From assembly GCA_934234055.1 (NCBI GenBank), contig CAKQGY010000007.1, forward strand, positions 19,571-83,570: DNA of 64,000 nt. Reading direction: 5' to 3'. The position numbers and the translations under genes are program-made. Positions 59,029 to 64,000 of the stretch are shown one piece after another. Every line of letters begins with the position of its first letter. Position 1 is the first letter of the stretch. The DNA is from an uncultured Alphaproteobacteria bacterium. GTDB taxonomy: Bacteria; Pseudomonadota; Alphaproteobacteria; CAAHEQ01; UBA3637. Below the pieces are notes generated by a model that saw only the letters and a program-made list of their open reading frames with translations, searched no databases and was not told the origin of the DNA.

Positions 59029-59253
59029 CTTCGGTTGTGAAACGCAAAAATAACACATTGATTCTGAATTAAAAATTTTTTAGTTGACTTTTTTGACATT
59101 CCAAGCGCTATTACAACTTGAAACAGAAGATCTAAGCTTGTTCTTCATCAAATATTAACACAATAACATTTTCATTAAGATGAAAAAAAATTATTAATTC
59201 TTGCAATTCTAAAGAAAATAAGTTTAAATAGCATCATTATGAAAGGATTTTCC

Positions 59254-61308
59254 ATGTATAAATACAATTTATCTAGTGAACAATTGTCTGATGGTGCTTT
59301 TAAAGATATCTCTCTTGTTGAAGATTATCATTATATTAAAATTGGTGCCACAACGGTAAAGCAACTAGCTCAATCGGGAATTTTTCCTCAAAAAAAGTAT
59401 ACATCATTATATTCCAACAAGCCAGATGGGATAATCCTACAGGGTAAAAATAATGTAAAAGTTCTGATAGAAGCCAAGCCAATTGGAGTTATATCTGATG
59501 AAAATGATGGCAAGAAGGTATTAACGGATTGGTATTTTAAATTGGCTCAAAAATTAAATTGTAATTTATTATGTGCAAAAGATAGTGAAAAATCTTATTG
59601 GTTTGATTCTAAAGGACATTTAATAAAAAATGCGGATGGTTCAGTTTTTGTATTGAATATGGATATTCAAGATGATTCATCAGCAGAGCAAAAGGAATCT
59701 CTTGTACGAATTCTCAAAACATTAGAAAATATAGATGATAATGCTAAGATTATACCTGAGAAAATCTTAAATCCAACAAATTTAGCAAATCGAGTTTGGC
59801 AAAAGATTTGGATCAATACAGGAAAAGATCCTGAGAAATGTTTATATAATGTTGTAGAAATGTTTATTTTTAAATTCCTTTCTGATCTAAACGTTTTAAC
59901 GGGAGATTTATCATTTTCTAAAATTTATGATCTTAGCACAAGCGATAGCGAACAAGCATTATCGCATTATGCTAGAATGATAAGGCCTAAGATTAGAGAA
60001 ATGTTTCCTAAGGGAGAAGATGGAACAACCATCATAAACGGCACAATATTTGTTAACGAAAAGGGAGAGCCTAACCACACACAAAAAAACCTTTTTAAGG
60101 AAGTAATTAAGGAATTTTTTGATTATGGCCAAGAATTTGGTTCATTTAAAAACATAGACAAACAATTTAAAACGAGATTGTATGAAAGTTTTTTACGACA
60201 ATCCGCAGGAATTGCCTCTCTCGGTCAATACTTTACTCCTAGAAATGTTGTTAAATCCATTATAAACATGATACCAGAATCCACTGTAAAAGAAGATATG
60301 AAAGTTTGTGATCCTTTTTGTGGTGTGGGAGGTTTTCCACTTGAATTTATTAATTCTTTTTCAAAAGTCAAAAATCAATTTAAACCTTGTAATGGAATAA
60401 TTACACCTCATATTGAAATTTTAGGTTATGATAAGGGTTCTGATGAAAAAGACGATGAAAGAACTATTATACTAGCCAAAGCCAATATGTTAATCTACTT
60501 ATCTGATTTAATTGTAAATCATACGAATTGCCAAAAAGAATTTTCTGAAAAAGTTTTTAATAAGACTTTCCATTTAATTCGAAATAACTTAGGTACATTT
60601 AGTAAACGGCAAAAAGATTATTTTGATCTCATCCTAACTAATCCTCCGTATGTTACAAACGGCGTTTCTTCAATTAAAAAAGTCATTAATGACGAAGGAT
60701 TAAGTGATATATATCCTTCAAATGGAAATGGTTTAGAAGGACTAGCTATTGAATGGATTATCTATTCATTAAAACCTGGAGGAAGGGCTTTTATTGTTGT
60801 TCCTGATGGCTTATTTACAAGAAGTTCTGATAAAGCATTACGAGATAGAATTATCCAGAAATGTGATATCAATGCTATTATATCACTTCCTAGTAGAACT
60901 TTTTTTGCGACTTCAAAGAAGACGTATATTTTGGCGATTACAAAAAAAGATTCACCAAAGTCGCAAACTATTCCAGTGTTTACATATTTGGTGTCTAATA
61001 TTGGAGAAACAAAAGACGCCAACAGGATTGAAATTGCTGAAAATGATTTGAGTAAAATGTCTCTTCTTTACAAGCAATTTTCCGTATCACCATCAGATTT
61101 TAAGACGGATGATCGCAGATGTAAAATTCAAGAAATAGATAGATTTAAGGATTCTCTATGGCTAGTTGATAAAGATTGGTCTGACGATGAAATAAAAGAA
61201 TTAGGAATATCTGAAGATAATACAGAATTATCAGAAACAGAATTTTATGACTTAATCTCTGATATCAAAAATAAGTTATCTTCTTTTTTAGAGGTAAAAA
61301 ATGTGTGA
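59254..61308 (+). CDS. Restriction-modification fusion: PD-(D/E)xK-like nuclease plus N6-adenine methyltransferase
   Basis: About 684 residues from the ATG at 59254, which has AAAGGA upstream; an ATG 15 bp earlier has none. The N-terminal ~190 residues have KPDGIIL and, 14 residues after the Asp, IEAKPIG: a P-D...E-x-K nuclease-like pattern. Residues about 190-640 are a HsdM-type methylase with a helical N-terminal part, SAM motif VCDPFCGVGGF and catalytic LILTNPPYV. It overlaps the specificity gene by 8 bp. A single chain with both activities plus an S subunit is the layout of type IIB enzymes (BcgI). An HsdM with an inactive nuclease-like head is the alternative. Confidence 0.8.
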   Translation: MYKYNLSSEQLSDGAFKDISLVEDYHYIKIGATTVKQLAQSGIFPQKKYTSLYSNKPDGIILQGKNNVKVLIEAKPIGVISDENDGKKVLTDWYFKLAQKLNCNLLCAKDSEKSYWFDSKGHLIKNADGSVFVLNMDIQDDSSAEQKESLVRILKTLENIDDNAKIIPEKILNPTNLANRVWQKIWINTGKDPEKCLYNVVEMFIFKFLSDLNVLTGDLSFSKIYDLSTSDSEQALSHYARMIRPKIREMFPKGEDGTTIINGTIFVNEKGEPNHTQKNLFKEVIKEFFDYGQEFGSFKNIDKQFKTRLYESFLRQSAGIASLGQYFTPRNVVKSIINMIPESTVKEDMKVCDPFCGVGGFPLEFINSFSKVKNQFKPCNGIITPHIEILGYDKGSDEKDDERTIILAKANMLIYLSDLIVNHTNCQKEFSEKVFNKTFHLIRNNLGTFSKRQKDYFDLILTNPPYVTNGVSSIKKVINDEGLSDIYPSNGNGLEGLAIEWIIYSLKPGGRAFIVVPDGLFTRSSDKALRDRIIQKCDINAIISLPSRTFFATSKKTYILAITKKDSPKSQTIPVFTYLVSNIGETKDANRIEIAENDLSKMSLLYKQFSVSPSDFKTDDRRCKIQEIDRFKDSLWLVDKDWSDDEIKELGISEDNTELSETEFYDLISDIKNKLSSFLEVKNV

Positions 61309-62398
61309 AATTAAGCAACTTAGTTTTGATGAATTATTTGATTTTCCTACCATTTCATCTGGAATAACCGCTAAATTTATTCATCAAAATGTAGGAAAAA
61401 TCCCAGTATACGGAAGTAAAAAAGATGGAAAACCCGTTGGTTTTATTAAAGATGATTTACCTAATGTAAAATACTTTAAAAATTGTCTTTCTTGGAATCG
61501 AAATGGTTCCGTTGGATATGTGTTTTACAGGGATCATAAATTTACGACAACCGATGATCATCGACCTTTAGAGATTAAAGATTTATTTAGAAAAGATTTA
61601 GATGTATCGTTTTTAAGATATACTGTGCAAAACGAAATTTTTAATAATGGTTTTGCATGGGGAAACAAGGCTGGAGTAGAAAAAATAAAAAAATTATTTT
61701 TATCAATACCATTTTCCGATGGTAAATATGATCTTCAAAAACAAAAAGAATTGGCAAAACGATATGAAAAAATTAATCAATTGCAAATCCAGATGGGTGA
61801 ATATTATAATATTTTAAAAAATTGTACGATAGTTGAGGAGAACGACAATTCTGTGTTTAAAGAGGAAGATTTACTTACATTCTTCGAACCGTATAAAGGG
61901 GATCAAAAATATACAAGTAAATATATAGCCCATCATTCTGGTGAATTTCCCGTTTTCTCCGGTGCAACAAAAGACTATGGAGAAATAGGAAAAATTGATA
62001 AATATGATTGGGACACGCAGGGTAACGAATGGTTAACTTGGACAACAGATGGAGTTTATGCCGGAACAGTGTTTAAAAGAAATGGTAAATTTAGTATGAA
62101 TACTCACTGTGGCTTATTAAAACCTAAAGGTGAATTAAAAAATATTGATATCTCTTACATACGGCACATCCTTAATAAAGTCTTACCAAACAATGCACTT
62201 GGAGAGCAAAATAAGCGTGTAACTGTTGGAATTATAAAAACTATAAGAATCCCTATTCCAATTAATGCAAAAGGCGATTATGATCTTCAAAAACAAAAAA
62301 ATATAGCCAGTAGGCTCGATAAGATTGAAAAAGTGAAAAAACAACTATCCGATGCGTTATTTCGAATTAAAACTTCTCAAATAAAAATAGATATCTAA
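61301..62398 (+). CDS. Restriction-modification specificity subunit (HsdS-like, two TRDs)
   Basis: A 365-residue protein with two target-recognition halves. Each half ends in a matching helix: GKYDLQKQKELAKRYEKINQ and GDYDLQKQKNIASRLDKIEK. These conserved helices set the spacing between the two half-sites. The first TRD covers about residues 1-150, the second about 190-335. It selects the DNA sequence for the fused enzyme encoded upstream (8-bp overlap). The TRDs are diverged from each other, so an asymmetric target is expected. Low GC suits a mobile origin. Confidence 0.88.
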   Translation: MCEIKQLSFDELFDFPTISSGITAKFIHQNVGKIPVYGSKKDGKPVGFIKDDLPNVKYFKNCLSWNRNGSVGYVFYRDHKFTTTDDHRPLEIKDLFRKDLDVSFLRYTVQNEIFNNGFAWGNKAGVEKIKKLFLSIPFSDGKYDLQKQKELAKRYEKINQLQIQMGEYYNILKNCTIVEENDNSVFKEEDLLTFFEPYKGDQKYTSKYIAHHSGEFPVFSGATKDYGEIGKIDKYDWDTQGNEWLTWTTDGVYAGTVFKRNGKFSMNTHCGLLKPKGELKNIDISYIRHILNKVLPNNALGEQNKRVTVGIIKTIRIPIPINAKGDYDLQKQKNIASRLDKIEKVKKQLSDALFRIKTSQIKIDI

Positions 62399-62423
62399 TT
62401 CGCTTTAAATAACAGTAAAAGTT

Positions 62424-62600
62424 TTAGTTGTTGGAAATTTTGTTGTGTTCTTCAAATTTTTCATCTTTTTCTTCCTTTTGTTCTCGGGGAAGATTTTTCT
62501 CTATTCGCTTTTCAATAATCTCTCCGCTTTCGACCATTTCCAGGTAATTTAACAAATCCGGCATGATGATATGAACAAGCTTTTCTGTTTTTTCTGACAT
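62424..62600 (-). CDS. Small charged protein, unknown function
   Basis: 58 residues from the ATG at 62600, which has a strong CGGAGGTC site. The sequence (SEKTEKLVHIIMPDLLNYLE, then Glu/Lys-rich) forms one amphipathic helix and an acidic/basic tail. A longer frame upstream exists but lacks support and runs through repeats. It lies convergent to the specificity gene inside the island. Antitoxin, or modifier of the restriction system, are only guesses. Confidence 0.5.
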   Translation of the reverse strand: MSEKTEKLVHIIMPDLLNYLEMVESGEIIEKRIEKNLPREQKEEKDEKFEEHNKISNN

Positions 62601-62739
62601 TTTGACCTCCGTTTCAAATAATTCAGGTTGAAATAACGCTTGAAAAAATATAAAAGTCAAGTCCACACCAAGCTGTCGGTGTATCTTATTGTAATTAAAA
62701 GAAAAAATGAGGTTTATACCAAGAGGGCGGTGAACAAAA

Positions 62740-62752
62740 CTCAACCCCACCA
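62740..62752 (-). repeat. 13-bp inverted repeat, right arm
   Basis: CTCAACCCCACCA, the reverse complement of 59016-59028. The region 62601-63119 otherwise holds no gene; it includes the candidate attR and a terminator. Confidence 0.6.
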
Positions 62753-62883
62753 GTGCGGATTAGAACTGTTGCCCTCTGCGTTTTAAAAGTGTGCCGAAAA
62801 GCCTTATAAAATAAGGGGGAAATAGCCCTCAATTTTGTGCGTTAAAAAAGTGGTATCCGTTTTCTAATTTAGAGGGGGTCAAC

Positions 62884-62896
62884 CCGACCATTTATA
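62884..62896 (+). other. Candidate attachment site, right
   Basis: CCGACCATTTATA, identical to the tRNA-Pro 3' junction at 58746-58758. The bases before it (GGGGGTCAAC) no longer form a tRNA. A terminator begins right after. Confidence 0.5.
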
Positions 62897-62897
62897 A

Positions 62898-62927
62898 AAA
62901 AGCCGCCGTTTACGGGCGGTTTTTTTT
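62898..62927 (+). terminator. Terminator at the island's right side
   Basis: AAGCCGCC and GGCGGTTT form a stem with loop GTTTACG, followed by TTTTTTT. In the pre-island arrangement it would have followed the tRNA-Pro gene. Confidence 0.7.
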
Positions 62928-63119
62928 ATTTACTTTACAAGCACTTATAAGGGTTAAAATGTTCAAAGGCAAAAAACAGCTATTTTTACAAATTTACGAA
63001 CTCTGGAACAAAAAATCCTTTGGTTTCAATACGCGTCCCTCGGGAACTAAATTTTATCATCCCAAATGATTTAAAGTGTTTTAATTCATAAAACAAAATA
63101 TGAAATAAAAATAATTTTT

Positions 63120-63665
63120 CTATTTTTTTCTCATATTTATTATTAAATAAGAGGGATAGTAAAAAGCCCCTTCAACAAGAATCAAGATACAGAAATAAAT
63201 CCAAAAATCAGGGTTAGGATCTCCTTCGGTAACTTGAACATATTTATTTTCTTGATTATTTAATTGCTGTATAATTTTATCTTTTAATTCATTAACATAT
63301 TGTTTTTGATCATCATGTGAAAATAATTTGTATTCTTTTCCATCATCATGATATAGGGATAGCTGATAGTAATGCGATATGCCTCTGCGACCTGTATATT
63401 CATGGACAATTAGAATAGGATTAAAATTAAGATCTATATCAAAACTAAAGTGTTTTGTTTTATGTTGATAAATACTATGTTCTGTATATTCACAAGCAGC
63501 TATACCTCTATTACAATTATATCCGCTACCCCCACAAACGTTTGTATCTTTATTACAAGAAAAAACTTTATATATTGGTAAGTTTATCATTACTAACGGA
63601 TATACAATAGCAGTTGTTATCACAAGTAATATAAAAATAAAATGTTTATTTTTAGGCTGTTTCAT
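63120..63665 (-). CDS. Two-pass membrane protein with a Cys-rich outer loop, unknown function
   Basis: A 181-residue protein. Transmembrane segments at residues about 8-30 (FIFILLVITTAIVYPLVMIN region) and 152-172 (WIYFCILILVEGAFYYPSYL). Between them is a ~120-residue loop with Cys (SCNKDTNVCGG, YNCNRGIAACEY) that probably form disulfides outside. AT-rich codon use fits the island neighbours though it lies past the candidate right end. No ribosome site is strong. No family is recognised. Confidence 0.6.
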   Translation of the reverse strand: MKQPKNKHFIFILLVITTAIVYPLVMINLPIYKVFSCNKDTNVCGGSGYNCNRGIAACEYTEHSIYQHKTKHFSFDIDLNFNPILIVHEYTGRRGISHYYQLSLYHDDGKEYKLFSHDDQKQYVNELKDKIIQQLNNQENKYVQVTEGDPNPDFWIYFCILILVEGAFYYPSYLIINMRKK

Positions 63666-64000
63666 GTTAGTGAAATAATATCAAACGTTGAAAAACTTGT
63701 CAAGCTTTTATTACATTTATAAGGTTAAATAAACTTTTAATCTACTTCTTTTATTTCCACCTAACTTTTATCTCATGCAATCAAAGAAAAGGAAATTCTT
63801 TTTTTAGAATAATTTCTTATTCGCCAGTTTTTGGTGATATAATATCCGACAAAATATTATCTGTAAAATATAAAGGGATTGCGCAGCAAGCGGGTTTGAA
63901 CCGGCGGAGTGATTCGGGCAAAACCGTCGGAAATAACGCTGATTCATATTGTGCCGGCGACAAAATGATTTTTTTCTTGACAACGAAGGGGAAAGGGTGG
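63666..64000. other. Non-coding right end of the window
   Basis: AT-rich to about 63890, then clearly GC-richer. A TTGACA at 63977-63982 may be the -35 of a gene outside the window. The segment 63888-63935 contains CGGGTTTGAACCGG, a palindrome-like tRNA T-arm reminiscent sequence, but no tRNA folds. No gene is visible. Confidence 0.4.

Larger units (their letters stand above)
58798..59253. other. AT-rich non-coding left part of the island
   Basis: About 455 bp without a plausible gene. It holds a degenerate tRNA T-arm copy (58995-59012), one arm of a 13-bp inverted repeat (59016-59028) and TTGACT/TTGACA-type hexamers around 59083-59098 that may include the promoter of the methylase gene. The sequence CTTGGTATAACTCATT (58955-58970) resembles one near the far side (62695-62720, opposite strand). 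Confidence 0.5.

Noticed and set aside
63888..63940. tRNA-like T-arm near the window end
   Set aside because: GGTTTGAACC is self-complementary but no acceptor, anticodon arm or CCA can be placed around it.

Overview
The window looks like chromosomal DNA of an uncultured, probably host- or gut-associated alphaproteobacterium. This is inferred from gene content, not from a database match. Supporting signs are an alphaproteobacterial SOS operator (GTTC-N7-GTTC) in front of lexA, a DUF1150-like gene, a CarD-type regulator, the yfgM-bamB-der order, and a Na+-pumping oxaloacetate decarboxylase beside an Fe/Mn superoxide dismutase. The last two suggest fermentative metabolism with some oxygen exposure. 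Many promoters follow one pattern, TTGnnn-N17-TAnnnT.

Layout. 0-12 kb: 3' end of a Xer recombinase, ptsP (PTS-Ntr enzyme I), a single-domain GlmU-like uridylyltransferase, glucokinase, the leftward oadGAB sodium pump (including a 56-residue OadG), then der, bamB, a YfgM-like gene and an SDR. 12-16.5 kb: tRNA-Leu(CAA), a small Cys-rich secreted protein, a radical SAM/SPASM gene following two duplicated membrane-protein genes, and a cold-shock gene with a long leader. 16.5-32 kb: dnaA, a candidate oriC with three perfect DnaA boxes, lepA, an esterase, recG, an HNH-like gene, a Sel1-repeat protein, SOD, tRNA-Leu(GAG), an HPt / response regulator / histidine kinase set, tRNA-Ala(CGC), and carD.

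33-44 kb is a lower-GC surface-polysaccharide locus. It opens with a decapitated epimerase (22 codons left). It carries a complete GDP-heptose set (HddC-GmhB fusion, HddA, GmhA), two SDR enzymes of the kind that make GDP-6-deoxy-heptose, two glycosyltransferases, an FAD enzyme and an MsbA-type exporter. The stretch 44-49 kb holds tRNA-Thr, a J-domain protein, rpsT, fabI and a four-gene Mla/MCE lipid transporter.

49-57 kb is the most unusual part: an HExxH metallopeptidase-like gene, a 1304-residue autotransporter with an ankyrin-repeat head, and, divergently, an 818-residue protein with a type IV prepilin N-terminus fused to two tandem ~335-residue Cys-rich modules. lexA and a divergent NAD-kinase-like gene follow.

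From 58.7 kb, tRNA-Pro(CGG) is followed by an AT-rich island bounded by a 13-bp direct repeat. The island encodes a fused PD-(D/E)xK nuclease / N6-adenine methylase plus a two-TRD specificity subunit, with no separate HsdR. This resembles type IIB (BcgI-like) restriction-modification. The window ends in non-coding sequence that returns to higher GC.
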